This document shows positions 27,267 through 36,439 of a DNA stretch of 64,000 bases, piece by piece; the first letter of the stretch is position 1; each line of letters begins with the position of its first letter. The notes below the pieces were generated by a model that did not search any database, was not told the origin of the DNA, and was given only the letters and a program-made list of their open reading frames with translations. The stretch lies in the NCBI GenBank assembly GCA_900549995.1, contig URQQ01000013.1, positions 1 to 64,000 of the forward strand. Direction: 5' to 3'. A program made the position numbers and the translations under genes. The stretch is from an uncultured Lachnospiraceae bacterium. GTDB lineage: Bacteria; Bacillota; Clostridia; Lachnospirales; Lachnospiraceae.

Positions 27267-28040
27267 TTATAAGAACGCACCATTACATACCTGAAGTACC
27301 TGTCCCTTAACAGCCTTGCCCATGTCACTTGCAAGATACAGACATGCATTTGCCTGATCTTCCGGCTGACACTCTGGTCCCGGGAAGTACACATAATGTC
27401 CGCTATGTTTCAGATATTCTGCTCCTCCAGGCTGTTCTCCTGCAAGATTCTCAAGATGAGCCGGGGTCACGGTTGCTCCCGGTGCAACTGCGTTGATCCG
27501 GATATTGGTTGCCTCAAGTCTCATCGCCACATTCTTTGTAAATGTGTTAAGTCCGCCTTTTGTCGAACAGTAAGCTGCGCCGCAGAATGGTCTTGATCCA
27601 TTGACAGAAGAAATATTGATAATAACGCCTTCATTCTTAGGCATAAAGATTTTAAGAGCCTCTCTGGTGTATTTCATCGGTCCTCCAAGATTCGTTCTTA
27701 AAATGGTATCAAGCCATTCATCAGACAACTCATCAATCATTGTCATCTCTCCGATTCCCGCATTGTTAATTACAATATCAAGATCTCCAAAGTTATCCAT
27801 TGCAGTCTTGAATACTCTCTCTGTATCAGGAGTAGAAGCGATATCTGCCTGAACACCAATGATATCGTTATAACCTTTTGCTTTTAACTCCTCTACCACT
27901 TTGTCTAATTTTTCTTTTCCTCTTGCTGTTCCTACAACTTTACACCCTTCACGTAAGAACGTCTCTGCCATTGTAGTTCCCATTCCATAACTGATACCTG
28001 TGATAATTGCTACTTTTCCTTCTAACATTTTTGCCTGCAT
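27267..28040 (-). CDS. Short-chain dehydrogenase/reductase (BaiA-like branch)
   Basis: 257 residues from the ATG at 28040 (GAAAGGAG seven bases upstream). TGISYGMG cofactor loop (14-21), NNAG in DIVINNAGIGEM, catalytic Ser and YxxxK in NISSVNGSRPFCGAAYCSTK. Full-length classical SDR, similar in style to clostridial hydroxysteroid and 3-oxoacyl reductases. It has its own long upstream region (28041-28173) with a LysR-type motif, so it likely starts the SDR/ADH/flavoprotein operon. Confidence 0.9.
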   Translation of the reverse strand: MQAKMLEGKVAIITGISYGMGTTMAETFLREGCKVVGTARGKEKLDKVVEELKAKGYNDIIGVQADIASTPDTERVFKTAMDNFGDLDIVINNAGIGEMTMIDELSDEWLDTILRTNLGGPMKYTREALKIFMPKNEGVIINISSVNGSRPFCGAAYCSTKGGLNTFTKNVAMRLEATNIRINAVAPGATVTPAHLENLAGEQPGGAEYLKHSGHYVYFPGPECQPEDQANACLYLASDMGKAVKGQVLQVCNGAFL

Positions 28041-28133
28041 TTTTTTACTCCTTTCAATAGAGAACATTTCCTTTTTTCGACTACCCTTAATATAATTATC
28101 GGTTCCAGCCGGGAAAAAGTAAAATATACAATC

Positions 28134-28149
28134 TTGATCGTCACAATCG
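28134..28149. promoter_or_regulatory. Candidate LysR-binding site before SDR operon
   Basis: Minus strand holds TTGTGACGATCAA (28146-28134), a T-N11-A box with TTG/CAA ends, inside CGATTGTGA. The nine bases CGATTGTGA also occur in the LysR promoter region at 29519-29527, so the divergent LysR protein may bind both. Confidence 0.4.
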
Positions 28150-28173
28150 TTTTTTTATATTGCAACACATGTT

Positions 28174-29373
28174 TTATCTGGGTTCATATTTCTTTGGCCT
28201 CATCATACGGATGATTGTCCAGACTACAGCGACTGCTATAGCAAACCACATGCCAAACCGGACTGATGTTGCCGGATTTTCACTTCCTGAGAACCTGTTT
28301 ACTGCCGCGATAAAGTAGGTACTCAGGAATGCACTGAAATTCCACACAGCGGCAAAGATTCCATTTGCAAGGGCGACTCCGGATGGTGCAACACATGCGT
28401 CAAAATCCCGTGCACATACTGTTGAAATTGTAAATGTCGCAAATCCAACACAGAACTGACTGATCATTACCATCGGAACATTGGATGCATATCCGCAAAG
28501 TCCCAGTCCGATAATACTGGAAATCAGCCCCACCGGAAGCATATACTTTCTCAAATGACGGAATAGAAAGGCGTAAACTGCTCCGGCAGCCACTCCGGCA
28601 ATAGAGTTTGCTGACCCGGCAAGCCCTGCTGTGGCTGCCGTACCAATTCCGTTATAAGCAATAATAGATGACATATTAAGTGAAACAGTATACATTGCAA
28701 TGAACCAGAAGAAAAATCCTGCGCAAATCGCAATCACCCGCATGGAAAAATGAGGTTTGTCAGAAACTTCCGTCTGTGCTGCTGCCGTCTCATCGGATGC
28801 ATCCTCCGGCTCCTTCAGCATAAATATCATCATTAAGATCGGCACGATCAAAACAAGATGTACCAGCCAGATTACATGTACGTTGATATCACACACCCAT
28901 CCTGATACGGTCTGGTAGAACACACCTGAGAGATTCAAAACCACAACGGATACCCCCAGATAACGGCTTCTTTCCTCACCCTTGAATAGTCTTAAAATCA
29001 GTGCGTTACAAAGTGGAAATGCTAATCCTTGTCCAATACCACAAAAGATTCGTGATGCAAGAATCAATGTGAAATTATCGCGCGTAAAATATGGAATAAT
29101 ACCTCCCACCATTACAATTGCCGTCGCAATAATTCCAAGCTTCTTATACCCGATACGATTCCCGGCGATTGCTCCTGAAATGATAGAAAAAGGAACAATC
29201 CCAAGATAAACCAAAGTGGTGATCAAAAGAATCTGGCTATACGGAACATCTGTATAATACTCCGATAGACTGTTCATAGCCGGCAGTACAATGAATGATG
29301 CCTGCTGAACTAACAATGTCGCGATGGCTCCAATCGCTAAAATCACCCCGCCTTTTTTTACCGTGTTACTCAT
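28174..29373 (-). CDS. MFS transporter
   Basis: 399 residues from the ATG at 29373 (GGAGG five bases upstream; the ORF start four codons earlier is less likely). Twelve membrane segments; loop motif GNRIGYKKLGI between helices 2 and 3 resembles MFS motif A. Divergent from the LysR gene and first in the redox island on the minus strand, so probably the LysR-controlled uptake or efflux system for its substrate. Substrate not deducible. Confidence 0.85.
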   Translation of the reverse strand: MSNTVKKGGVILAIGAIATLLVQQASFIVLPAMNSLSEYYTDVPYSQILLITTLVYLGIVPFSIISGAIAGNRIGYKKLGIIATAIVMVGGIIPYFTRDNFTLILASRIFCGIGQGLAFPLCNALILRLFKGEERSRYLGVSVVVLNLSGVFYQTVSGWVCDINVHVIWLVHLVLIVPILMMIFMLKEPEDASDETAAAQTEVSDKPHFSMRVIAICAGFFFWFIAMYTVSLNMSSIIAYNGIGTAATAGLAGSANSIAGVAAGAVYAFLFRHLRKYMLPVGLISSIIGLGLCGYASNVPMVMISQFCVGFATFTISTVCARDFDACVAPSGVALANGIFAAVWNFSAFLSTYFIAAVNRFSGSENPATSVRFGMWFAIAVAVVWTIIRMMRPKKYEPR

Positions 29374-29515
29374 AATATCCTCCAATTCATTTTCCTTAGA
29401 AATTCTTCTGGTGAACTACGCTGTCAATTGGCCAATGACACAGGTATGTGATTTTGCACTACCCTTTTCGTTGATAATATTATATAATTTAAAAAAGAAG
29501 ATGGAAAATACACAA

Positions 29516-29536
29516 ATTCGATTGTGAAAATAGAAT
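29516..29536. promoter_or_regulatory. Near-perfect 21-bp palindrome, candidate LysR operator
   Basis: ATTCGATTGTGAAAATAGAAT; eight of ten pairs match, and ATTC/GAAT ends with internal ATT/AAT. It lies 46 bp before the LysR start in the LysR-MFS divergent region, the usual place for an autoregulatory LysR site. Confidence 0.5.
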
Positions 29537-29582
29537 AAAAATATCAGATTTCCCTGTTAATATTCAGAAAGAGAGGTATGCT

Positions 29583-30488
29583 ATGACCCTGATGCAGCTG
29601 CGGTACTTTTTAGAAGTATCTAAAACACGGCATTTTACTGCTGCGGCCAATAATCTCTATGTGGCCCAGTCAAGCCTGAGTCATGCGATTCATGAACTTG
29701 AGAACGAACTGGGCGTTCCCCTGTTTATCCGATGCAATAACAAGAACGTTTCACTTAGTAATTACGGACAGGCATTTTTACCATATGTAGAGAAAATAAT
29801 GCAGACACTGGAGGAAGGACAAAATGAAGTGGAAGGATTGAAAAGCCCTTTATATGGCAAGGTAAAAATTTCATTCTTTTTCAGTGTAGCACTAACAACT
29901 ATTCCGTTTTTAACCAGACGGTTCCGATCCGATAATCCTGATAATCATATTAAGCTTAGTTTCGAAGTGAATCACAACTGGTCAGATTTAAAGGATCTCC
30001 TGATACGTGGAAGATGTGATCTGGTTATTTCCTGCAATGAATTATCTTCTAATATAGAATCCAGACAATTTGGATTCCAGAAAATCATCCTTATTGTGTC
30101 AAAGGATCATCCATTTGCCAGCAGGGAATCTGTCACAATTCAGGAAATTGCCGGGGAAAATATCATCGCAATCGATCCTAATTCCAATCTTGACTGCGCA
30201 ATCAAGAATATGTTTAGCAGCGAGGGCATCACTCCGAAGATTACCTATGTTACCGATTGGACTTCTTCTCAATTACATATCTCCGTAGGTGACGGAATCG
30301 GTTTTTCAACGGATGTTCCGGTAGATGAGAAATTCCTGAAAAAAATACCGGTCGATCACCCTGGAGTTTTGATGCCGCTTTATATCAGTTGGGCAAAAAA
30401 CCGGAAATTATCCCAGGCTACAACATTCTACAGAGACTACCTTCTAAAGTTTGCTATGGACGAAGGTATGGACAAATTAATCTTCTAA
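29583..30488 (+). CDS. LysR family transcriptional regulator
   Basis: 301 residues. N-terminal HTH (MTLMQLRYFLEVSKTRHFTAAANNLYVAQSSLSHAIHELE, residues 1-40), then a two-lobed co-inducer domain from about residue 90. Divergent from the MFS gene, so likely activates the redox island in response to its substrate or an intermediate. Followed by a strong terminator. Confidence 0.9.
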   Translation: MTLMQLRYFLEVSKTRHFTAAANNLYVAQSSLSHAIHELENELGVPLFIRCNNKNVSLSNYGQAFLPYVEKIMQTLEEGQNEVEGLKSPLYGKVKISFFFSVALTTIPFLTRRFRSDNPDNHIKLSFEVNHNWSDLKDLLIRGRCDLVISCNELSSNIESRQFGFQKIILIVSKDHPFASRESVTIQEIAGENIIAIDPNSNLDCAIKNMFSSEGITPKITYVTDWTSSQLHISVGDGIGFSTDVPVDEKFLKKIPVDHPGVLMPLYISWAKNRKLSQATTFYRDYLLKFAMDEGMDKLIF

Positions 30489-30504
30489 ATTTACAAAATA
30501 AATA

Positions 30505-30553
30505 GCGTGCAGCAATGGATTTCCTTACCCTTGCCGCACGCTTTTCTTATTTT
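30505..30553 (+). terminator. Terminator after LysR gene
   Basis: GCGTGC/GCACGC stem continued by GCAA/TTGC after one mismatch, then TTTTCTTATTTT. T-rich sequence on the other side lets it also serve the convergent SMP-30 gene. Confidence 0.75.
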
Positions 30554-30571
30554 CGTCTGTTTGTTTTGTTC

Positions 30572-31555
30572 TTATAAATACTGATAACTCGCGAGGGATG
30601 CTTTCGCAAACGCTCCGCATTTGAAAATCCAGGCACCATTCCTGGAATCATTTGTACAGATGTATAATTCATTTGTACCTGGCCGAATTGCTGTGTGGGT
30701 CGTTCCAAGGTGATCGCCATTCTCTCTGCCCGGCATCATAATCTGTCCAATCAGCCAGCCAGCTTTATTAAAGACCATCACCCGTCCCTGCTCATACATC
30801 GACACATACAGATTGTCATCATCATCAATTTCACAGGAATCACATACACCGCCGCCAGAGAAATAATAGCAGACATGAACTCCAAACGGAGCGATCAGCG
30901 GGGCGATATCTGTCGGGCCGCCCTCCGGATCAAGAGATACCCGTGTCAGTCTCATCGCGTTGGATTCTGTAATCCATACTGTTTTTTCGTCCTTTGATAA
31001 AGCCAATCCATTGGGACCGCAGAGACCATCTAGAAGTGTTGTCTGAGTTCCGTCTGGTGCAACATAGTATACTGCCCCATTTGGCTCACTTACATTTCCC
31101 GTGAAATCATTATAATAATATCCCCCCTTTGAATCAAAACACATATCATCTACAACCGGTCCCTGTAATTCGATCCGGTAATCAGTTCCGTCCGGATTGC
31201 AGGAGAAGATATAACCTTCTTTAAATGTCGGTCCTACACTTGGAATCCAAATCCGTCCATTTTTATGCGGTTTCACGGCTGACATGGCTCTTTTCTCCGG
31301 ATCCTCATAAACAATGACATCCTCTTTTGTATCACAGTTTACTCTATGAAGCTTGCTTGCCGGGCCGCCAGCCTCAACAAACCACAGGTTTCCTTCACGG
31401 TCAAAGTTAGTCCCCTCTAAATCACTGAAACAAGTCTGTTCAACTTTCAGCCATGGTTCTGCATAGATTGTCTGCACACCCTTCTCCGCAGGTGCAATAG
31501 GCGCTATTTGATCTTCTACACCATACTTTAATGTTGGAATAAAATTATTAATCAT
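30572..31555 (-). CDS. SMP-30/gluconolactonase/LRE family protein
   Basis: 327 residues from the ATG at 31555 (GGAG upstream; eleven extra codons are possible but lack a ribosome site). Six-bladed propeller pattern with DREGNLWFVEAGG, CFDSKGGYYYNDFTG, LCGPNGLALSKDEKTVWITES and DDDDNLYVSMYEQG; such repeats carry the metal ligands (Glu, Asn, Asp) of gluconolactonases. Likely hydrolyses a sugar lactone or related ester. A 5-bp hairpin GCCGC-TTT-GCGGC (31571-31583) sits just ahead of its ribosome site. Confidence 0.82.
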   Translation of the reverse strand: MINNFIPTLKYGVEDQIAPIAPAEKGVQTIYAEPWLKVEQTCFSDLEGTNFDREGNLWFVEAGGPASKLHRVNCDTKEDVIVYEDPEKRAMSAVKPHKNGRIWIPSVGPTFKEGYIFSCNPDGTDYRIELQGPVVDDMCFDSKGGYYYNDFTGNVSEPNGAVYYVAPDGTQTTLLDGLCGPNGLALSKDEKTVWITESNAMRLTRVSLDPEGGPTDIAPLIAPFGVHVCYYFSGGGVCDSCEIDDDDNLYVSMYEQGRVMVFNKAGWLIGQIMMPGRENGDHLGTTHTAIRPGTNELYICTNDSRNGAWIFKCGAFAKASLASYQYL

Positions 31556-31740
31556 AAAAATCTCCATTCTGCCGCTTTGCGGCTGCACAATTTGTCAAAT
31601 CCATGCATGAACTTTACTTGTATTCATCTTAAAGCACCCTTTTGTATTTGTAAAATATAAAAACTTAATCGAAAAATTATATAACGGGATACACAATGTC
31701 CACAACACACACAGAAATCTTCTGCCAGTGTTTTTAGTTT

Positions 31741-32718
31741 TTATCCCAAATACTTCTGGAAGAATTCTGTTATCTTATCAAATGGAATTACATCCGTCCG
31801 GTCATATAAATCCGTATGGACTGCTCCCGGAATGATCATCAGTTCCTTATTATCACCATTGAGTTTTTCAAAGGCATCTCTGCTGAAATAACAGGAATGT
31901 GCTTTTTCGCCATGAATCAACAATACTGCATTTCTGATTTCCTGGCTGTACTGTAAAATCGGCATGTTAAGGAATGACAGGGAGGATGTGATATTCCAGC
32001 CGCCATTTGAATTCAGTGACCTTACATGATACCCTCTGTCTGTCTTGTAATAATCATAATAATCCTTTACAAAGAAAGGTGCATCTTCAGGCAGGGGATC
32101 CACCACACCTCCGGCAAGGGCATATTCGCCGTTTTTATAATCTGCGATCCTCTGGGCATTTAAAGCTTGACGTTTCTCATACCTGGCTTCCTCAGTGTCC
32201 TCAGAATCAAAATATCCTTTTGCATTGACCCTGCTCAAATCATACATCGTGGAGGACACCGTTGCTTTGATCCTGGTATCAATAGCCGCTGCATTCAGTG
32301 CCATCCCGCCCCATCCGCAGATACCGATAATACCGATCTTATCAGGGTCAACCATCTCCTGAACGGACAGAAAATCAACTGCCGCCTGAAAATCCTCTGT
32401 ATTGATATCGGGCGAAGCTACATATCTTGGAGTTCCGCCGCTTTCCCCTGTGAAGGATGGATCAAAGGCAATGGTTAGAAATCCTCTCTCAGCCATTATC
32501 TGTGCATACAGTCCGGAAGCCTGCTCCTTAACCGCACCAAACGGTCCGCTTACCGCGATCGCCGCCAGTTTTCCCTCTGCATTCTTCGGCACGTACATAT
32601 CAGCCGCCAGTGTGATGCCATAACGGTTGTGGAAAGTCACCTTACTGTGGTTCACTTTTTCACTCTGCGGGAAAGTTTTATCCCATTCTTTAGTTAAATT
32701 CAGCTGTTCTTTGATCAT
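31741..32718 (-). CDS. Alpha/beta hydrolase with Cys at nucleophile position (YcjY/dienelactone-hydrolase-like)
   Basis: 325 residues. Typical COG1073-type N-terminus (KVTFHNRYGITLAADMYVPKN) and GFLTIAFDPSFTGESGGTPRY. The nucleophile elbow reads GICGWGG, with Cys in place of the Ser of GxSxG, as in some dienelactone-hydrolase relatives. Asp and His likely lie in VLLIHGEKAHSCYFSRDAFE and IPGAVHTDLYD. Cytosolic; no signal peptide. Reaction unknown, but an ester or lactone near the SMP-30 lactonase fits. Confidence 0.82.
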   Translation of the reverse strand: MIKEQLNLTKEWDKTFPQSEKVNHSKVTFHNRYGITLAADMYVPKNAEGKLAAIAVSGPFGAVKEQASGLYAQIMAERGFLTIAFDPSFTGESGGTPRYVASPDINTEDFQAAVDFLSVQEMVDPDKIGIIGICGWGGMALNAAAIDTRIKATVSSTMYDLSRVNAKGYFDSEDTEEARYEKRQALNAQRIADYKNGEYALAGGVVDPLPEDAPFFVKDYYDYYKTDRGYHVRSLNSNGGWNITSSLSFLNMPILQYSQEIRNAVLLIHGEKAHSCYFSRDAFEKLNGDNKELMIIPGAVHTDLYDRTDVIPFDKITEFFQKYLG

Positions 32719-32741
32719 TCTAAACTCCTTCTTTCTATTAT

Positions 32742-33311
32742 TTATTTATGAACCGATTTTATCACCTTGGCGGGCACACCGCCTGCAACTGTATTTTCCG
32801 GTACATCTTTTGTTACAACTGCACCGGCTGCAATGACCGCACCATCGCCAATAGTAACACCTGGCAAGATCACTGCATTGGCTCCGATCCACACATCCCT
32901 GCCGATATGGACAGGGGCTGGAATGACATCTTTTCTGTGTGCAGGATCCAGACAGTGATTCAAAGTAGCAAGAACTACATTATGGCCAATCTGAGTTCCA
33001 TCTCCTATGGTAATTCCCCCCTGATCCTGAAATTTACATCCGGAATTGAGAAATACATGTCTCCCAATCGTAAGGTTTTTTCCACAGTCAGTGTAAAAAG
33101 GCGGAAACAGATTGAATGTCTCATCTATCGGTTTTCCAGTCAGCTTTTCCATGAGCTCCCGGATTTCCTCCGGGGTATGATAGTCTCCATTTAATTCTGC
33201 TGTCAGCCGTAACGCCTCCTGGGAAAGCAGATGCATACATTCACGTGCTTCTGCATCAACGGCTATAGACTGTCCGCTTTTCATTGATTCTACAAATTCC
33301 TTTATTTCCAT
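32742..33311 (-). CDS. Sugar O-acetyltransferase, Maa/LacA/NodL family
   Basis: 189 residues from the ATG at 33311, with GGAG seven bases upstream. N-terminal Mac helix domain, then hexapeptide repeats of a left-handed beta helix (DVWIGANAVILPGVTIGDGAVIAAGAVVTKDVPENTVAGGVPAKVI). The catalytic His is expected in LATLNHCLDPAHR. Transfers acetyl from acetyl-CoA to a sugar hydroxyl. Trails the alpha/beta hydrolase gene's upstream side by 23 bp, so probably co-transcribed with it. Confidence 0.9.
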   Translation of the reverse strand: MEIKEFVESMKSGQSIAVDAEARECMHLLSQEALRLTAELNGDYHTPEEIRELMEKLTGKPIDETFNLFPPFYTDCGKNLTIGRHVFLNSGCKFQDQGGITIGDGTQIGHNVVLATLNHCLDPAHRKDVIPAPVHIGRDVWIGANAVILPGVTIGDGAVIAAGAVVTKDVPENTVAGGVPAKVIKSVHK

Positions 33312-33362
33312 CACTTTTCTCCAATATTAATACAATAAATTCTTTCGATTCCTGTCCGCAGG

Positions 33363-34058
33363 TCAGTTAATCCGGAAACGATATCCAGCACCCCAGACAG
33401 TCTCAATAAACTGTGTCTCTGAAGCATTTTTCCCAAGCTTATCCCGGAGGCGGTTGATGTGTACCGTAACTGTAGCGACATCCCCAAGGGAATCCATTCC
33501 CCAGACCCGGTCAAACAGAGTATCCTTAGAAAAGACAATATTCGGATTTTCTGCCAGAAAAAGCAGAAGTTCAAATTCTTTATTCACAAGAACAATCTCT
33601 TTTCCATCCAGGTAGACCATTCTGGATTTTGGAAGAATCGTGAGATTCTGATACGTGATCTTTATTTCCTCTTTTTCCTCCTGGGACTTAAGAAGCAGGT
33701 TATGGATATGAATATGGGATTTGACCCGGGCAACCAGTTCCGCCGGACTGAATGGTTTCACCAGATAATCGTCTGCGCCAAGTCCCAGTCCTCGGATTTT
33801 ATCAATGTCTTCTTTCTTTGCTGTCACCATGATAATGGGCAGGCGCAAAGAGCGCCGCAGCTCCCGGCATACTTCAAAACCGGTTTTCCCCGGAAGCATC
33901 ACATCCAGTAAAATTGCGTCATGTTCTCCTGTTTTTGCCTTTTTTTCTCCTTCCAGACCATCATAAGCAATCTCTGTACCGAACCCATTCGCCTCCAGAT
34001 AATCTCGCTCAAGATCTGCGATCAATTCATCGTCTTCCACGATCAATATTTTTTCCAT
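33363..34058 (-). CDS. OmpR/VanR-type response regulator
   Basis: 231 residues from the second of two adjacent ATGs (34058), six bases after GGGAGG. Receiver domain with acidic pocket VEDD (8-10), phospho-acceptor D52 in LLDVMLPGKTG and Lys in VKPFSP; C-terminal winged helix (FELLLFLAENPNIVFSKDTLFDRVWG). Overlaps the kinase gene by 32 bases. Targets unknown; the VanR-like branch often regulates envelope genes. Confidence 0.92.
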   Translation of the reverse strand: MEKILIVEDDELIADLERDYLEANGFGTEIAYDGLEGEKKAKTGEHDAILLDVMLPGKTGFEVCRELRRSLRLPIIMVTAKKEDIDKIRGLGLGADDYLVKPFSPAELVARVKSHIHIHNLLLKSQEEKEEIKITYQNLTILPKSRMVYLDGKEIVLVNKEFELLLFLAENPNIVFSKDTLFDRVWGMDSLGDVATVTVHINRLRDKLGKNASETQFIETVWGAGYRFRIN

Positions 34059-35547
34059 CATCGTCCTCCCCGGCAATTGGCAGATGGATGATAATTGCCA
34101 GTCCTTCTCTGTTCTCTGCCTGGACTTCTCCTCCATGACCTAGGATGATTTCTTTGACCACGGCGAGCCCAATGCCGCTTCCCTTTTCAGACTGGGTCCT
34201 TGCGTCATCCACCCGGTAAAAACTGTCAAATATCTGTTCCAGACTTCCTTCCGGTACACCTGGACCGTCATCTTGAAATACCAGTTCAATCTCCGTACCT
34301 GTTAAAGTACGTTTCAACAATATCTCAACATGCGATTTTTCCGAAGTCCGGTATTTCACAGTGTTAGTGAACAGATTGTCAAACACACGTTTTAACTCCT
34401 CCCGGTCAATCTGCACCGGATAAGTTTCCCTTCCATATATAAACGCAACCGTTATCTGATTCTGTTCTGCGTCATGTCTGCAGGTTTCCAGATACTGCTG
34501 GACAAATTCTTTGAAATCTGTCTCCTCCATACGGTAACGGAAACCGTTATCCAGCCTGCTGTATTCTGAAAGACTCTCCACAAGGCTCACAAGGTTCCCT
34601 GTTCTGGTCTTAATCGCCTGCAGATAACGCATTCTTTTTTCCGGTGTATCCGCAATTCCATCCATCAGGCCATCCAGATAGCCGATGATGGAAGTCAGAG
34701 GGGTCCTCAGATCATGGGAAATCCCTGTGACAAGATCCCTCCTGCGTTTTTCGTCTCTCAGGCGCTGTTCTACGGATTCTTTCAGATAGGCGCGCATCTC
34801 ATCAAAATCCCTGCACACTTCCCCAAACTCATCCTTTTTCCGGTATTCCATTTTTGTATCCAGATTTCCCTCCCTGATTTCCTTTGTACCCGCACTCAGA
34901 CGGTGCAGAGGATTCAGAATACTTTTAGAGATCCACCAGGAAGTGATTCCATTTATAAATACCGTAAGAACTACAAAAATGAGAATGAACCCATACAGAT
35001 ACCGTAAAATATAGTTCTTCAGATAATTCACCACGGTTCCGTCTGTCTGCTGCCTGTGTACAGCCGTGATGCAGAAAGCCTTTTCTCCGTGATAAAAGGT
35101 ATTTTTAATGACAGACACCTCATGCCTGCTGGCAGTCAGAGATTTTGCCGTATCGACTGCGTCTCCGGCCACGGACCGGGCAGCCTGCATATCTTCTTCT
35201 GTAAGATTGGTATAGATCAGTTTCTCATTTTTTGTGATCATAAATTGATATCCCATCCCGGACAGTTTTTTCTCCAGATGGTACATCTCGTCGCTTTTCC
35301 TGATTTCTCCAGCGGCATCTGTATGCCTGCCCTGCCCCCAGTTATTTTCCCACAGCTCCTTCTGGTAGGTATAGATCATGCTCTGGGCAAACTGTATGCT
35401 GTTCTCGTCGCTGTACATGGCTTCCAGGGTATACCAGAAGCTTCCCAAAGATGTGTGCAGACAGACATTTATCACAATTGTCGTAAATACGATTGGGATC
35501 AGAACCATCATAATATTGGACAGCCTGATTTTTTTCTTAATAGTCAA
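34027..35547 (-). CDS. Membrane sensor histidine kinase (VanS-like)
   Basis: About 506 residues if started at the TTG at 35547, giving the family-typical TIKKKIRLSNIMMVLIPI; a GTG at 35580 is the other option and neither has a strong ribosome site, so translation is probably coupled to the flavodoxin gene stop (35552). Two membrane helices flank an extracellular domain (about 40-170), then HAMP, HisKA with GISHDLRTPLTSIIGY and HATPase with N-box (NLFTNTVKYR) and DDGPGVPEG / GSGIGLAVVKEI. Phosphorylates the neighbouring regulator. Confidence 0.88.
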   Translation of the reverse strand: MTIKKKIRLSNIMMVLIPIVFTTIVINVCLHTSLGSFWYTLEAMYSDENSIQFAQSMIYTYQKELWENNWGQGRHTDAAGEIRKSDEMYHLEKKLSGMGYQFMITKNEKLIYTNLTEEDMQAARSVAGDAVDTAKSLTASRHEVSVIKNTFYHGEKAFCITAVHRQQTDGTVVNYLKNYILRYLYGFILIFVVLTVFINGITSWWISKSILNPLHRLSAGTKEIREGNLDTKMEYRKKDEFGEVCRDFDEMRAYLKESVEQRLRDEKRRRDLVTGISHDLRTPLTSIIGYLDGLMDGIADTPEKRMRYLQAIKTRTGNLVSLVESLSEYSRLDNGFRYRMEETDFKEFVQQYLETCRHDAEQNQITVAFIYGRETYPVQIDREELKRVFDNLFTNTVKYRTSEKSHVEILLKRTLTGTEIELVFQDDGPGVPEGSLEQIFDSFYRVDDARTQSEKGSGIGLAVVKEIILGHGGEVQAENREGLAIIIHLPIAGEDDDGKNIDRGRR

Positions 35548-35551
35548 CGTC

Positions 35552-36091
35552 CTACATTCTCTTTCCCATCTGATAAGCACGTTCCAGCGCCGGATGTTTC
35601 TCGATCTCTCCTGCCTGATCTACGCCGCCTGCAAAAATACTTCCCGTAAGCTGTGCCTTTTCAAAACAGGATACCCATCCCTGAATGCCTGTAAGTGCGC
35701 CGTCCATGGCATGCTCATCTTCATCGGCCGCTGTGGCAAGCAGATAGACATCCCGGAACTTATAATCCAGAAAAAACAGCGGATTGGCCCGGTCGAGCAT
35801 AGTCTTCAGCTGTCCGCTCATCCCGTAATAATAGATTGGTGTGGCAAATACAAGAATATCAGCTGTCAGCATTTTACGGGCGATTTCATCCCCATCATCT
35901 TTTATCACACATCCTCCTGTTTTCTGACAGGCGAGGCACCCTCTGCAGAAAGCAATCTTTTTCTCCCGAATACATACTTTTTCCACATGATTGCCAGCCT
36001 CTTTTGCCCCGAATATAAGCTTATCAGCCAGAAGTTCTGAATTGCTTCCCTGGCGCAGACTGGATGCAATCACTAAAATATTTTTTCCCAT
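35552..36091 (-). CDS. Flavodoxin-family / NADPH-dependent FMN reductase-like protein
   Basis: 179 residues. FMN-phosphate loop SSLRQGSNSELLADK (10-24), conserved CRGCLACQKTGGCVIKDD segment with four cysteines typical of the iron-sulfur-flavoprotein-related NADPH reductases, and TPIYYYGMSGQLKTMLDR. A cytosolic quinone or flavin reductase. Same strand and close to the two-component genes, so the VanRS-like pair may form an operon with it. Confidence 0.87.
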   Translation of the reverse strand: MGKNILVIASSLRQGSNSELLADKLIFGAKEAGNHVEKVCIREKKIAFCRGCLACQKTGGCVIKDDGDEIARKMLTADILVFATPIYYYGMSGQLKTMLDRANPLFFLDYKFRDVYLLATAADEDEHAMDGALTGIQGWVSCFEKAQLTGSIFAGGVDQAGEIEKHPALERAYQMGKRM

Positions 36092-36093
36092 CT

Positions 36094-36330
36094 TTATCCC
36101 TCTTTCTTCTTATTCTTTATCTGGTATACTAAATAATCCAAACAGTAAATTTTTTTCTCTTCCTTATGCACAACGCTTAATAACTCTTTTCTGTGTTTTT
36201 CTAACAATGCAAGCTGCTCTTCCTTCTTATTCCCGTCAAAGTATAAAAGAAAATCTTTAATAGCTTCCTTACTGCATCCTGCATCTTTTAAATTTTGAAC
36301 TACTTTTTCTCTGGATTCTAAATATATCAT
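36094..36330 (-). CDS. Small conserved hypothetical protein
   Basis: 78 residues, helical and charged (KKEEQLALLEKHRKELLSVVHKEEKKIYCLDYLVYQIKNKKKEG), with no membrane or signal segment. Small proteins of this kind often sit just before flavodoxin-type genes in Lachnospiraceae. It reads like a MerR C-terminal dimerisation helix without its HTH, so it may regulate or bind the neighbouring flavoprotein. Weakly spaced GGAGGG upstream. Function unknown. Confidence 0.6.
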   Translation of the reverse strand: MIYLESREKVVQNLKDAGCSKEAIKDFLLYFDGNKKEEQLALLEKHRKELLSVVHKEEKKIYCLDYLVYQIKNKKKEG

Positions 36331-36439
36331 TTACTTCACAATACCCTCCTGACCATTTCCTCCTATTTTAACTGCAGGTTTTTATACTCTTCCGCATAGT
36401 TCCAATGTATCATTTCTCTTTATAAACAGTATAAATCCT

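Noticed and set aside
26042..27394. Extended Fe-ADH start at 27394
   Set aside because: The first 69 codons overlap the SDR gene, match no family sequence and lack a ribosome site; the ATG at 27187 is used.
31571..31620. TTGACA at about 31605 as a promoter -35 for SMP-30
   Set aside because: No -10 box occurs at 16-18 bases; the segment instead holds a small GC hairpin.
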